A stretch of 64,000 bases of DNA, taken from positions 42,435,851 through 42,499,850 of the forward strand of contig OY720350.1 of NCBI GenBank assembly GCA_963082975.1, given 5' to 3'. The stretch comes from Labia minor. Its lineage: Eukaryota > Arthropoda > Insecta > Dermaptera > Spongiphoridae. Made by a program: the position numbers and the translations under genes. Positions 45,457 to 56,844 of this stretch are shown here, in pieces. Under the pieces are notes generated by a model. That model searched no databases. It was not told where the DNA came from and saw only the letters and a program-made list of their open reading frames with translations. The stretch's first letter is position 1, and every line of letters starts with the position of its first letter.

Positions 45457-45487
<31 letters not shown>

Positions 45488-46494
45488 TGTCTGTAAGCAA
45501 ATTTACTCAGAAACTAATCAAGCTAGGACTTCGAAATTTGGTACACCGATATTATTCACAGTTTGTAGATTTCTATCAAAATTTCGTCAAAATCGGTTAA
45601 CCGGAAGTGGTACTTTACCTACACTGGTTGCGTTTACCTTTCAAGTAAAGTACCAGTTTGCTTCGAGATATTTGCTTCATATTTTGTATATAGATTTAAA
45701 AATATGAAAAAAATTGAGATACCAAATTTCATCATGATCTGACTACCGGAAGTGACATTTTACCTATACAAGTAGCGTTTCTTTTTTACCGACCGACGAT
45801 AGTAAGGGAGGTATTGTTTTCACACCAAATTTCACCTATGGATATTTTTAGGTACATATCTCCACGAATCATGCATTTTCTTAACAGAAAAAAGTATTTT
45901 TAGCATGATGTCTGTCCGTCCGTCCGTATAGATGTGTACAGTCTGAACGGCTCAACGGATTTTGATGAAATTTGGTATATTTACTTAATACATCAGTAGG
46001 ATGAATTGATCAACTTTTGGTGCAAATCCGGAAACCGGAAGTGCTAGTATTGCCGATCGAAGAGAGGAAGTGAAGGGTTATTTTCATATCAAATTTCACG
46101 TGAGGACATCTCCACGTGTTATGCACTTTGTATTGGTTTTATCCTCGAGAAAAATCATCTTCATTAGTTTTTTCTTAATTTAAAATTATATGACGTCACC
46201 CAGCACTTCATGACGTCACAGCCAGCCCTTATATATTATAAATAAAATAAAATTAAAAATATTTATATTATATCCATATCTGTTTTTTTACATTTAAAAT
46301 ATCAGTTAACCGGAAGTAGCACTTTATTCTATATATTTATATATATATAAATGTTATCAAATATCAAATTTGACACCAATAAACTAATACGTACTGGCTC
46401 TTTATCAATACCAAGTTTACACATTCTAAATATTCATTCACAACTCTTTATACCTATTTATATGCGGGAAAGTCTAGGGGAGTACACTCCCGCT
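45306..46494 (+). mobile_element. HINE/DINE-1-like element, family A copy 3, interrupted by family B
   Basis: 5' motif ACTTTCCCGCATAC at 45306. A (TG)n then (TATG)n microsatellite lies at 45427-45486, the longest of the three A copies. TTCGAAATTTGGTACACC follows at about 45529. A family B element interrupts it from 45788. The A 3' end returns at 46461 with TATGCGGGAAAGT, CTAGG and the hairpin GGGAGTACACTCCC, ending near 46494. The sequence just after the B copy is diverged and only partly assignable to family A. Confidence 0.82.
45788..46295 (+). mobile_element. Family B copy nested in family A, 3' end missing
   Basis: 5' ACCGACCGACGATAG, a short (TCCG)n microsatellite at about 45913-45927, then GATTTTGATGAAATTTGGTA. 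It runs parallel to 32912-33470 up to CATATCTGTTTTTTTACATT. It lacks the GCCGGC hairpin block and the terminal CGTCGGTCGGT plus hairpin. The nesting shows that B moved after this A copy was in place. Confidence 0.75.
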
Positions 46495-47904
46495 TATTTT
46501 TTTCAATTAAATTGAAATTGAAAAATATAAATTATAAATTAATATTTTAATAATGAGGATAATTGAAAATATATTGTATGACTATATATAACTACATGAG
46601 ACTGAGATTAGTAGAATAATTAAATGAAATAGACTTTTGTTATCATAGTTGATTCTAATTCTAGATGTCAGTGCTTGAATTAATGAAAGAAAACATTATA
46701 TAACAGATTTTTAATTAGTTTTTTGTTATAAAGGTTTATTAATTGATATATCCATAGATTTTCTATTAAAACATTATTTTTTTTTTGTTTATTACTCAGA
46801 AAACAGATTTCTAAATATTATCCATTAATAAAATATCCTTTTGACATTTTCTCTCTTGCATTATTTTTACATTAAATTTAATAGCGTTTATCTTAATCTA
46901 ATTTTCTTTCTTGAGATTTCTTATCATTATTTTTTGTTTTGTCTTTTATGCTTATGGTTTAATTAAAATTATTTTTCTCTTAGTTCTGATTGAATCAAAT
47001 CTGATCTCATGCATTTCTTCGTTTGAATATACGATTTGAAATGGAAATGGTCACCAGACACGTTTGAAATTAATTGAAGTCTTGATATCCGTGTTTAAGA
47101 GTCATAACTAAATATAAATATAATTCGATATTACTGATAAATGCATAAGTAAAAAAATCTCTCCTTTATAACTACTTAAGGTATTTATTTATTTATTTTT
47201 ATTTTATTTCTAATAACAAGTGTTTTATTATATATATATATATAGTATTTTTTTTTTTATAGAAAAGAAAAACTTTGTAAATCACTTTCTATTTTTGCAT
47301 TGTTCTAGCGATGATAAAAGAAATTTATGAATTAATAAAGGAATAAAAACGAATGAGCAAATTTATTATATGAACAATATCTGGGTCATAAAATTTTTAT
47401 ATTTTCAGATTATTATTGTTAGAAAATAAATAAATAAGTATTTTCTGATAAAGTTATTTATAATAATTGGCGACACGAGTATCCTGACCAGGGTCACTAA
47501 TTATAATATGCAAGTAACACTAAATCCATTGAAGTTATTGTATTTTTGTTTTTTTTTTTAATGTTTTTTTTTTTTATAACTTAATTTTGAAATGATTTTA
47601 TGGTTGGTTGTAATTATGGTGAAACAAATATTTGAAATATTTCGAATCCTGAACATTAAATATTATTTTATGTTAATCTATTTATTTTTATTTTAATCAA
47701 TTCCTGCTATTGATTAGGACACACTCTCCTTAAATTTATTTCTCTTATACAAATTTTCAATCGTTAAGAAAACTACAGTTTTTATTCATTCACTCAAATT
47801 CAAATATATTTTTTTTTAAACTTGTAGCGAATGACAATTGATATTAATGCAGATTTTTTAAATATTAATGCATTAATAATATTTAATTAATTTTAGTTTG
47901 TTTT
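46495..47904. other. AT-rich DNA, nothing recognised
   Basis: No gene or element ends found. A slightly complex patch at about 47467-47520 (GGCGACACGAGTATCCTGAC) is unexplained. Confidence 0.4.
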
Positions 47905-48251
47905 TTTTTGGAGAAAAAATACCTGTGGAGACAATGAAATGGGAGATCATTTCCCACCCGCCGTATTCCCCGGACCTTGCCCCTTCCGATTACCACCTGT
48001 TTAGATCAATGGCCCATGGCCTTGCGGACCAGCACTTCTCTCTTTCGAGGAATGCAAAAATTCGATCGATTCTTGGATCGCGTCCAAAGACCAGGGGTTC
48101 TTCGAGCGTGGGATCCGAATGCTGCCCGATAGATAGAGAAGGTTGTGGCTAGTGATGGCCAATACATTGAATGATATGAGTGTAACTATTTTTGTATAAT
48201 AAAGCGTTCATTTTCATAAAAAAAACAGCGAGAACTTATTTACACACCTAA
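47905..48251 (+). pseudogene. mariner transposase 3' end
   Basis: The frame gives WEIISHPPYSPDLAPSDYHL then FRSMAHGLADQHF, the most conserved segment of mariner transposases around the third catalytic Asp (in APSDYHLF). After 48050 the frame shifts; another frame continues with the usual C-terminus (VVASDGQYIE then stop). AATAAA is at about 48200. The sequence ends in GAGAACTTATTTACACACCT, a mariner-type terminal repeat. The N-terminal two thirds and the left terminal repeat are missing, so the element is dead. Confidence 0.85.
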
Positions 48252-49120
48252 TATTTAGTAGGAAATAAATGTGTTTTGCAATGGCTGCTGTTAGTAGAGC
48301 GTTATCTTAAATCGAATCTAGTCTAATTTTGTAATTTATGTATTAAAAATACATCATTTTTAATACTTTAAATATTAATAGTTTTAGATTTAGTAGTTTG
48401 AAGTAGGAAATTAGCTTTAAAATTGTTTTATATATATTAATATAAAGCTTATTACTAGTTATATTTTTATTTTTTGAACCAATAAAAGACTTAGAATTAA
48501 TTAAATAAATAAAAAAAAATAACTTATTCATAAAATTAATTTATATTTTTATATACATAAGTATATTGGGATCCCCTATTCGAAAATTGTAATGAAAAAA
48601 AAAAATAATTTTAATCAAAAAACAATAATTATACGAAAATATATACATAAATAAAAATATACATAAACTCATAAAATGCCTTAATTGTAATTAATTAAAA
48701 AGGTTGACCATCTAAGCTCACAATCTGGAGCGATTTCCTTCCCTTCCCTTTACGGCTACGCTCCACCCCTCCTACATATCACCATCTTCTTCCAAACTAA
48801 GTCACTATTCTCCTCTTTTAAATAACCAAACCAAAAAAAAAAGTAAAAGGGATTTTAATATATTTAATTAAAATATTCAAAGAGTAAAAATAAAATAAAA
48901 TTTATATTAAAAAAAAAATATCGTATAAATCTGCGTTTGATAGAAAAATATATTATTCATAAGCAAATAAATAAATCAATCAGTGTATAAATTGAAAGTT
49001 TATTTTTTTAACTCTGATGTATTCACTATTTGTCTTTAATTTTCTTTTGCACATACATCTCTCAGTGTGATTCCCTCCGTGTTTTTTTTAAAGATATTTA
49101 GGTATACTATATATATATAT
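48252..49120. other. AT-rich DNA, nothing recognised
   Basis: A short mixed stretch at about 48700-48830 includes CCTTTACGGCTACGCTCCAC. No coding or element signal was resolved. Confidence 0.4.
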
Positions 49121-50031
49121 TGTAAGGGGGGAGGCCCACAGTGGATGCCAACAGGCCCCTTACAAGGAGGATGGAAGAAGGGGGAGAGAAGGGAGGGAAA
49201 ATGTGATAGAAGAGAGAAGAGGGGAAATGGGAGAGGGAAAAATGGATCTTATGTGGAGAGGGAAAAAAGGAGTTTAAGGTCTCCACAGGTAAACAGGTGG
49301 ATATCTTCTTGAAGGGGGAAAATATTACCCGCAGCTGCAGAGAACAACCTGCCTTTCCTCCAGTGGTCCAGCGGAGATGAAGGTTAAATGGGCGCCATGC
49401 TATACTCAGAGGTAAAGCAGATTTTAGAGAGACTGGTCAATAAGGATGTAGTTTAAGTTAAATTGAAAAAACGGTTGTTTAAAAGAAAATGTATAATTAT
49501 AAGTTATAAGAAATATTATATTACTTCTCCACCATGGGAGTCATAAAAAGATCCATCCAACATGGAGGATCATCAAAACACGTCTTTATGTAAAGAACGT
49601 GGAGACAAGATAACACGTCTTTACACAAAGAACGCTGGAATCCAACTATAATATAATTTCTCCACCATGGGAGTCACAAAGGATCCATCCAACATGGAGG
49701 ATCATCAAAACACGTCTTTACATAAAGAACGCGGAGACAGGATAACACGTCTTTACATAAAGAACGCTGTAATCATACTATAATATAATTTCTCCACCAT
49801 GGGAGTCACAAAAGATCCATCCAGCATGGAGGATCATCAAAACACGTCTTTATGCAAAGAACGTGGAGACAGATAACACGTCTTTACATAAAGAACGCTG
49901 GTAACCGACTGTCTATATAATGCCAAGTCACCAACCGTCGTCGGAATCCCCTAGACGTTGCCATTCAGTCATGCAACAGCGCCTGGGGTGACTTTGTCAT
50001 ATATATATATAATAAATATACATCCGTTACA
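49121..50031 (+). mobile_element. Solo LTR (Ty3/gypsy-like) of about 911 bp
   Basis: Starts TGTAAGGGGG and ends CATCCGTTACA, so the ends form the short inverted repeat TGTAA...TTACA typical of LTRs. ATAT flanks both sides (49117-49120 and 50032-50035); this would be a 4-bp duplication as in Ty3/gypsy, but the flank is TA-rich and weakly informative. Inside are a TATA box (TATATAAT at 49914-49921) and AATAAA at 50011-50016, in the order expected for U3-R-U5. No internal retroviral genes lie on either side, so it is a solo LTR. A purine-rich block (about 49165-49270) and tandem repeats fill U3. Strand is taken from TATA then AATAAA. Confidence 0.68.
49525..49916. repeat. Three tandem ~132-bp repeats with palindromic sub-motifs
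   Basis: Units start at 49525, 49658 and 49790 with TTCTCCACCATGGGAGTCA. Each carries ATCCATCCAACATGGAGGAT and two copies of the near-palindrome CGTCTTTATGTAAAGAACG, giving six in all. Unit lengths are 133, 132 and about 127 bp. They lie in the U3 part of the LTR just before the TATA box, where enhancer repeats are usual. Confidence 0.88.
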
Positions 50032-50199
50032 ATATATTTTTTTTTTCCTTAAAATGAGTTTATTTGGTAGATTTATTAATTTGTGAATTAACACTTAATT
50101 AAGTTGAATTGTTATTTTTATATTTAGTTAATTAATTATATATAGAAGATATTATATATATGACAAGTTATTTCCTGGTTATTTTCACTTTTAATTGTA

Positions 50200-50345
50200 A
50201 CATTTGAGCCTCGGCGTTTCGGCGCCCATTTTGGCGACATTTTCAAAAGATTATTTTAGAATCTTTTAAGATTCTGGGTCTTAGCATGAGTGACCAAGAG
50301 TTATAGGATGTTTTTGGGTTGATTTGAAATTTTTCTAACGTGAAC
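50200..50345 (-). repeat. Fragment of the hammerhead-like fold-back family
   Basis: On the minus strand TTGAAAATGTCGCC, AAAATGGGCGCCGAAACGCC parallels 35064-35096. AAGATTCTGGGTCTTAGC (+ strand, about 50268-50285) matches the inverted spacer of the 34.9-35.2 kb element. Stem II here has one mismatch. Only one arm is present. Confidence 0.65.
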
Positions 50346-50360
50346 ATGCCGTTATATATA

Positions 50361-51544
50361 TTGGGGGACCGGAAAGTAATGTTTTTTTACATTAAATTCA
50401 AAAAAATAAATTTTTAACAAGTTTTTATTTTCAATCAATTATATAATCACTCTTGTTATCAACAACCTTTTGCCATCTATTAAGCAAATTTTCAATGCTG
50501 GATCGATAAAACTCAATTGGTTTTTGAGCAAAATATCTGGAGATGGTATTTTGGACATCATTCAAATTTTATTATTTTTTGCCAATTAAAAAATGTCGAA
50601 GCGACCGGAATAAATGGAAATCCGATGGCCTAATATCAGGCGAGTATGGTGGTCCCATTCCAATTCATTAATATTTTCCAATATTTGTCTTGAGCAGTGC
50701 GGTCATGAATTATCATGTTTCAGAATAACTCCTTTTCTGTTGAAAATCGCTGGGCACGTTTCAATTAAAGATTGATTTACTCGATCCAATTACTCACAGT
50801 AAAGGTCCGCATTCACAGTTTGTCCAGTTTTCAGCACTTCAATATCAATGACCACACGGAAACTTCACCAAACACAAAAAAGCGCCTTTTTGGAATGTAA
50901 ACCTAGCTTCGTGGCGATTCATTTGGTGAGAGCCATTGTCTTTTGCTTTTTGGATCCACTTTTCATCTCCAGTGATCAAGCGATCAAAAAACGCTTCCGT
51001 ATTGTGCCGCTGAAGCAATAAGTTGCATCTGGTTGATCGGTTACCTTTGTTTTCTTCGGACAGATTATGCGAGACCCAAAACCTGCTCTGCTTATTTTAC
51101 TAATATGTTGCAAATGTTCTTGAATGGTCGTCCAAGGTTGGTTAAGAGTGTTTGACAGTTTCTCGATTATCTGACACAGATTTGCTTCCACTTCCGACCT
51201 TAACATGTCATTGTCTAAAGTTGTTGGTCTTCCTGATTGATACGAGTCGGAAAGATCAAAATTACCGGATTTGAACTTAGAAAATCACCTTTGGCATTTA
51301 CGAGAACGTCTAATGCACTTGGATAAACATCACAAATGTTTTTGGTAGCAACTGTTACGTTACTACCCTTGCGAAACTCAAAAAGCATACAATGCCGGAT
51401 ATGTACTTCTTCTGGTATTTGGCTGGCTGTTTCACATAAAATTGTAAAAAAAAATTTGGCACAACTTTGAAGTATACAATCAATTGATAAATGACAAACG
51501 AATATCGATATGCACAGAAACGACATTACTTTCCGGTCCCCCTA
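50361..51544 (-). mobile_element. Complete but decayed mariner (irritans-like)
   Basis: The left end is GGGGGACCGGAAAGTAATGT and the right end, reverse-complemented, is GGGGGACCGGAAAGTAATGT, a perfect 20-bp terminal repeat. The total of 1.18 kb is normal for mariner. Minus-strand frames give EVHIRHCMLFEFRKGSN (first helix-turn-helix), then LRSEVEANLCQIIEKLS and a stretch around residues homologous to the WVPH-L linker. In another frame, KRFLIA leads into GDEKW-like sequence. Many stops and frameshifts break the transposase, so it is inactive. Confidence 0.87.
51215..51526 (-). pseudogene. mariner transposase N-terminal remnant
   Basis: The minus-strand frame contains PEEVHIRHCMLFEFRKGSNV, TVATKNICDVYP, matching the start of irritans-type mariner transposases (IRHCMLF-x-F). 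The ORF as tracked includes upstream leader sequence, so its first ATG is probably not the native start. The continuation lies in another frame at 50976-51206. It belongs to the element at 50361-51544. Confidence 0.75.
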
Positions 51545-52388
51545 TTATAATATATGAATGTATGTAACGACTTACATTAAAGCTCCTTTAGTAAACAAAA
51601 AAAATAGAAAATATGAAATAAGACAAAATTTTATTGACAGTAATTATCTCTTGAACAACTTTATAAAACAAAACACCAAATTTAAAAAATTTTGTTGCTA
51701 CATGTATTATATTTTTATTTGTTTTTAAATAGATCCTGTTTTTCTGTGCCACCTTATATATGTATATATATATATATATATACGTAAAACTTTCCTTGTG
51801 CAATGATTTAATGTTTAGACATCGATAGATTTATATTTAAACTAGAATTAAAAATAAAGCAAGTACAACCTGGAGATTAATCAATTCCTCCCCCTTTCCG
51901 CTCCCTTTGAACTGAAAATATTACTTAATTCTACCCATTCATTTTACTTCCGTTTTATCTATCTAGTTAAATTATAATCTTAAAAATCTTTTATTAAAAA
52001 ATTCAATACACTGCTACTCTCTTCCTCTTTTTTAACCCTATTTTATTTCCACCAGACAAGATGGTAATAATAATAAAATCTAAACCTATAATTACAAACT
52101 TTTTGATGCCGGAATAGGATTACTTACATGGATACAATTAATTCTCTCTTCCTTCTGTTTTTTTTTATACAATAACCGGTATAAATCAACATAAAAATAA
52201 TAATTATATTCCGTATTATAATAGTATTAAATTTATCAATTAAAATGATAAATAATGAAAGATTGATAGATCAACATGAAAACTTATAAAAGATACAACT
52301 GTATATGTTTTAATATTTATGCTATGATAATATATATATATAGGTGTGTATATATATATGACTCCAAAATTTTAATATGTAATGTTTT
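51545..52388. other. AT-rich DNA, nothing recognised
   Basis: Includes (TA)n at about 51763-51782 and 52328-52340. No gene or element ends. Confidence 0.4.
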
Positions 52389-52560
52389 TAACAACCGACG
52401 ATAAGAAGGGATGGTATTGTTTTCACACCAAATTTCACATGTGGAGATTTTTACATATCTCCACGAATCATACACTTTTGTTAATAAAATAGTACTATTA
52501 GTATGATATAATAAGTAGTATGACTTTTGGTGTATATCCGGAAACCTGAAGTAGTAGTTT
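52389..52560 (+). mobile_element. Family B fragment (copy 3)
   Basis: ACAACCGACGATAAGAAGGG, TTTTCACACCAAATTTCACA then ATCTCCACGAATCAT follow the start of family B. It then skips the microsatellite and continues at TGACTTTTGGTGTATATCCG, GAAACCTGAAGTAGTAG. It is an internally deleted fragment without the 3' end. Confidence 0.7.
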
Positions 52561-52744
52561 ACAAAGTATTAATTTTATATTCATTGTCGGAAAATATTCT
52601 CTTAAAATATAGTAGGAATTAATAATTAAGTAATTAAACTAAAAATAAAGACCAAGATAATATAATTTAGTCACTTTAATTAAAGTTTTAAAAATATTTA
52701 TTTTTTATACTTTATATATATATATATATATTTATATTGTTTGG

Positions 52745-52830
52745 AAACTTAGTGTAGAATGATCCTTCGACCTCGGTAGAGAGACCAGGACTATAACTAC
52801 TAAACTACCATCCTAAACTACATATAATTT
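52745..52830 (-). mobile_element. tRNA-like sequence, probable SINE head
   Basis: On the minus strand GATGGTAGTTTAGTAGTTAT fits a polymerase III A box (TAGTTTAGTAG), and ACCGAGGTCGAAGGATC fits a B box about 30 bp downstream. The acceptor stem does not close and no matching body was confirmed, so it is not called a tRNA gene. Confidence 0.4.
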
Positions 52831-54085
52831 ATAATGTCTTGGTTGTCTCGGTGAATTGATAATAATGTTATAATGCAAATTTCAATAGCATATAACATAA
52901 TCTAAATTTTTAAAATTGAATACTTCCCACCATTTTAGACTTCCTATGTGATAATTTCATCATCTATTAACAAAATACAATTCAATTTTGATATTTATTT
53001 TCTCTTTATTTACCTCTTATCTTTATCTGTCAAATAAAAAATTAGATAAATAAATGAATAACAAAATGTAAAATGTATTTAGTACATACACCACCGTTCT
53101 TTTATATAATTCTCTTTTTTTTAGATTTTTCAATATAATTCAATAAAAAATTAATAATAACATGTTATATTTTATAAAGTATATATAGAATTGATGAAAA
53201 TTTCCAATATATAAAAATATAAGCATTTTTTTTTTATTTTACCTTTTTTATTAAAAATATACAAAGTATTAATTATATTTAATGAAATTTTTGATTACTC
53301 AATCAACAAAAATAAATGAAATTTTTCCATGTTATTCTTTTTTTTATATTAATTCCAAAAAAGAGATGAGAATAATTTTTTTTTTAATTTATAAATAAAT
53401 AAAAATTTATACATTAGAAAATGTTATTAGGCATATAATTGAATATTATATATTTATATATTTTATTATTTTGATGATTTTGATTTATTTTTTAATATAA
53501 ATTAATTTTTTTTTTGTTTTGTTTATCGAATTCGTTGTATTTAGGTATATCTATTATATTAAATGAGAAATAATATTTTTAAAACAATTATTTATCACAA
53601 CCTTTTATTATTTTGATAGTTAATAAATAAATTCAAATGTCATGAATTGTTCATTCATTTTCTAACTGCAAGGTTGTCACTATACGCAAAGAAAGTTTTG
53701 AATTAATAAAAATCATGAAACGCCTCGAGAAGCTTACTTAGTTTCAAATATAATTTAATAATAATATACTTTGACTGATGGTTGGTTGAAGCAGAAATTG
53801 GATAGGTGAGGTTTTTAAGGTTAAGAAACAAAAACAAGGTTCTAAATTGGATTTGTCACTCAGCGAGGGTTACACAAGTTCACCAAGCACACTCTTTTAT
53901 CTTCACCTGCCTCATATCTTTCAGTTAAAATCGGGGACTCCGACCTGATATCGTTGGAATTGAATGTCCTGGGTAGGTCGCCATTTTTCTAATGAAAATA
54001 CAAAATGTTTAAGTAATTAATTATTTTAAAAAACGGCGGTCTTTTTAAAAGTAAACGGTATAAATTTTATCATTGTCTAATATAA
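52831..54085. other. AT-rich DNA with one mixed block
   Basis: About 53690-54000 is moderately complex (AAACGCCTCGAGAAGCTTAC, CTCAGCGAGGGTTACAC, CGGGGACTCCGACCTGATAT). It could be a remnant or a conserved element. No frame or element ends were recognised. Confidence 0.35.
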
Positions 54086-54256
54086 AAAAAAAACAGAATA
54101 TATTATTTTTAATGTTTTATGAATACAAAAATATTTTCAAAATGTCAATTAAAATGACTAAATTATATTATTTTTGCCATTTTTCAATTATTAATTACAA
54201 TTATATTTTAAGTGAAAAAAATGATTTCTTGGCTATATAAAAATTAAATTATATTT
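54086..54256 (+). repeat. Dispersed repeat shared with 37615-37790
   Basis: Second direct copy of the AT-rich repeat described at 37615. The order of shared strings is preserved, with scattered substitutions. Confidence 0.6.
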
Positions 54257-54503
54257 TTTTATTAATTTATTAATATTAATATAATTGAAACTCTTTCTCT
54301 CCCTCTATTTTAAATTTTAAAAAACGGAGTGTTAAGAAATTAAGATGCCTTATGCAACATGGATGGGTAAATGAATTGGGCTACCTACCTCCCTGAGAAA
54401 TTCCCACTATAAAAATGTTTATAATATTTTGATCTATTAAATCAAACTAAGCGTAAAAACATAATTAATTTTAAGAGGGCTTCCATATAATATTTAAATT
54501 TTT

Positions 54504-55090
54504 ACCATTTCGCCATTTTTACCATTGCGATCATGAAAGTTTTCGATGTCGAGATTTTGATGTTTTTATACGTTTTGAAGGTCCCTGAGTCATGTTCACT
54601 AAGGTTGAGAAAAATGTATCTGGGTGGGTGGGTGTATGTAGACAAGATTACGTAAAAACGATTTGAGCTAGAATAATGAAATTTGGTATACGGGCATTAT
54701 TCAAAATTCGTAGTTTTCTATGAACTTTTGAGAAATATAGCTCATCCGGAAGAGAGTACTTTTTCATTTTTTTTTCTCTAAAGTGACCGTAAAAATATAT
54801 ATGTTTGATAATTTTTCACATGAGTAAAAATTGTATAAAACTGCTATATATAGAATTTTAGCTTGTTTGAATGAGTACCCGAATTAATTTTTTAACACTA
54901 CTGCAAATCACGCGCCAGCACGAGACGTGGTGCCATCAACAAAAAACCAAACACTCGCTGGTTTAATAAATAGTATTTATTAATTTTAATTTATAATTTA
55001 ATTAATTAAATTTAATTTTTTTTTAAATATAATATAAGTGAATTAATCCAATTTAAATTTGCGAGATAGTCGAGTGGAGAAACTCCAGAT
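54504..55090 (+). mobile_element. HINE/DINE-1-like element, family C copy 5
   Basis: 5' region ACCATTTCGCC with a small insertion, then CCATTGCGATCATGAAAG. A (GGTG)n microsatellite lies about 113 bp from the 5' end (about 54617-54633), then GATTTGAGCTAGAATAATGA and AATTTGGTATACGG. Near the 3' end GCGAGATAGT (inverse of ACTATCTCGC), CGAG and the hairpin TGGAGAAACTCCA, then GATTTG. The microsatellite unit differs from that of the other C copies. Confidence 0.8.
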
Positions 55091-55879
55091 TTGTTATTAT
55101 TATTAACATTTCAGTATTTTTTGATTTGAATTTTGTTAAATTAACTAAATATATATAACTAATTTTTTGCTTTATTTCTTTAATATATAAGCTAAATATT
55201 TTGTTATATTTCTTTTTTGGCAATAGATAAAATATTATAATCTAATACTTATTATTATTGTTATAAAAACTAGGAAAAACTTAATTTCTTTTATTAAATT
55301 TATTTTTAAAATTTGAGTGAAATAAGTAACCATATTAATATGATTTTATACTACTAATGTGGTTCTCTTTGACTTTAATCTTATCAATCAGTTTCTTTTT
55401 ATTATTAAATTGCCTTAAAAGGAATTTTTCAATCTTTATATATATATATATTATTATTATTATTTTATTAATAAAAAATCGAAGGGTAATTTCAAGAGAG
55501 ATTGCGCTAATTTTTATAAAATTTAGGAAGGTCTGTATGGCTCAAAGAGGAGTAGGGAAGGTTAGAGTAGGGAGTGTTGTAGAAAAGTGCCAGTCAACGA
55601 GAACAGCCACGCTTCCTTCATATAATAAATACTTAACTGGCGCTCTCAAGTTTTTTAATCTCCACTTTCAAACATCATCATTAAATTTTATTATTATTAT
55701 TATTTTTATTATTATTATTATTATTATTTTGTTAAAGAACTAATGCGTGGAAAATCTTATTTGTAGAGGAAAAACACGGGGGGAGGAAAGAATCTACCCT
55801 ACCTATCTCTTCTACTTTTTTTTCTTCTTATTATATTTTATCTTTATTTTTATTTTATTTTCTTTTTTTTTTCTTCTTT
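55091..55879. other. Mixed AT-rich DNA with (ATT)n tracts
   Basis: The + strand reading frame at 55357-55743 runs through microsatellite and resembles no family. A small mixed block lies at about 55525-55650 (GGAAGGTTAGAGTAGGGAG, CCAGTCAACGAGAACAGCC). Confidence 0.35.
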
Positions 55880-56350
55880 TTATTATTAAATTTTCGTCAA
55901 TTCTCATATGAAACTCATTTTCGGACAAGTTTATGTTTTAAAAGGCAGCCGAGGGCAACGTTTACAGGCAGGAGATTAAAGCAAATTGAACCGAGACTGA
56001 AATTTCCTGCTTTTTTTAAAAGAAACGTCAAGTGGGGTTTGTGATGTTTTTATGTGTGTGTGTGTGTGTGTTGAATGGAGGGGGAGGAGTGGTGGGGGTG
56101 TAGGGTGGTTTGACGGCAATTGAAGGAGGATAGAAAGAAGGGAAGTAAGATTTAATATCGGTAACTTGTTTACCGAACTCTGTTTCGAGATGGCGTTGCA
56201 AAACTTCTTTATTAGATTTGCCCAACGAGGATGACGGCGCGGAGGAGGACCATCATCAATTTAACCGTTGAATTGAAGCAAATTGTCAATTAATTCAACA
56301 GAAGAAGAAAGAAAGTATGATGAAAAGTGTTAGACCCGCCCCTCTCTCCA
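55880..56350. promoter_or_regulatory. GC-richer island nearest Rx, candidate regulatory module
   Basis: Complex sequence with AAAAGGCAGCCGAGGGCAAC, GACGGCGCGGAGGAGGACC and GATGGCGTTGCAAAACTTC. TGTTTAC (about 56167-56173) is an exact forkhead-type core inside the palindrome CGGTAA-CTTGT-TTACCG. The CAATT/AATTAATT runs at the end could bind homeodomain proteins. It lies about 2 kb upstream of the Rx exon, so it would be intronic. The reading frame on the minus strand is not convincing. Confidence 0.35.
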
Positions 56351-56844
56351 CCAAGTCTTCAAAACCCTCCTTTCTTTTATAAATATAAATAAAAACAAAA
56401 AAAAATATGAGTAAGGACATAACATTCGATGAAATTTCAATTTTATTTTACTTCAAAAAAAAACAAACTTCTAAATAAGTGCTCTTCATGACGTTTTATA
56501 CCAAAACTTGTTAAATTTCTTATTGAATAAATCACATTTGTAAAGGAAAATAAATTTTCAATAGAATGAATTAATTTCATTTGGAGATGAAGAGAAAAAC
56601 ACATTTTCTGTTTTTTTATAAGTTCTAAATTAAATTTTTTTTTATTAAATTATAAATATATTATAGTCAAAGAACGACTCAATTTATAAAATTTTAATTC
56701 AGTTTATATACCTTTTAAAATATTTTAAAAGAATTTTAATAATATCCAATAGCTATGATATGTTAATGTGTGAGTGTTTTTTTAATTTCTCAGTCAATTA
56801 AAAATCTGAAATTATTTATTACATTATTAATTTATCTCAGAGAA

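Noticed and set aside
49525-49916. Possible CRISPR-like array from regularly spaced repeats
   Set aside because: Units are contiguous tandem repeats without unique spacers, inside an LTR in animal DNA.
55357-55743. 128-residue + strand frame
   Set aside because: Starts and ends in (ATT)n and TA microsatellite and is composed mostly of Ile/Phe from AT-rich DNA.
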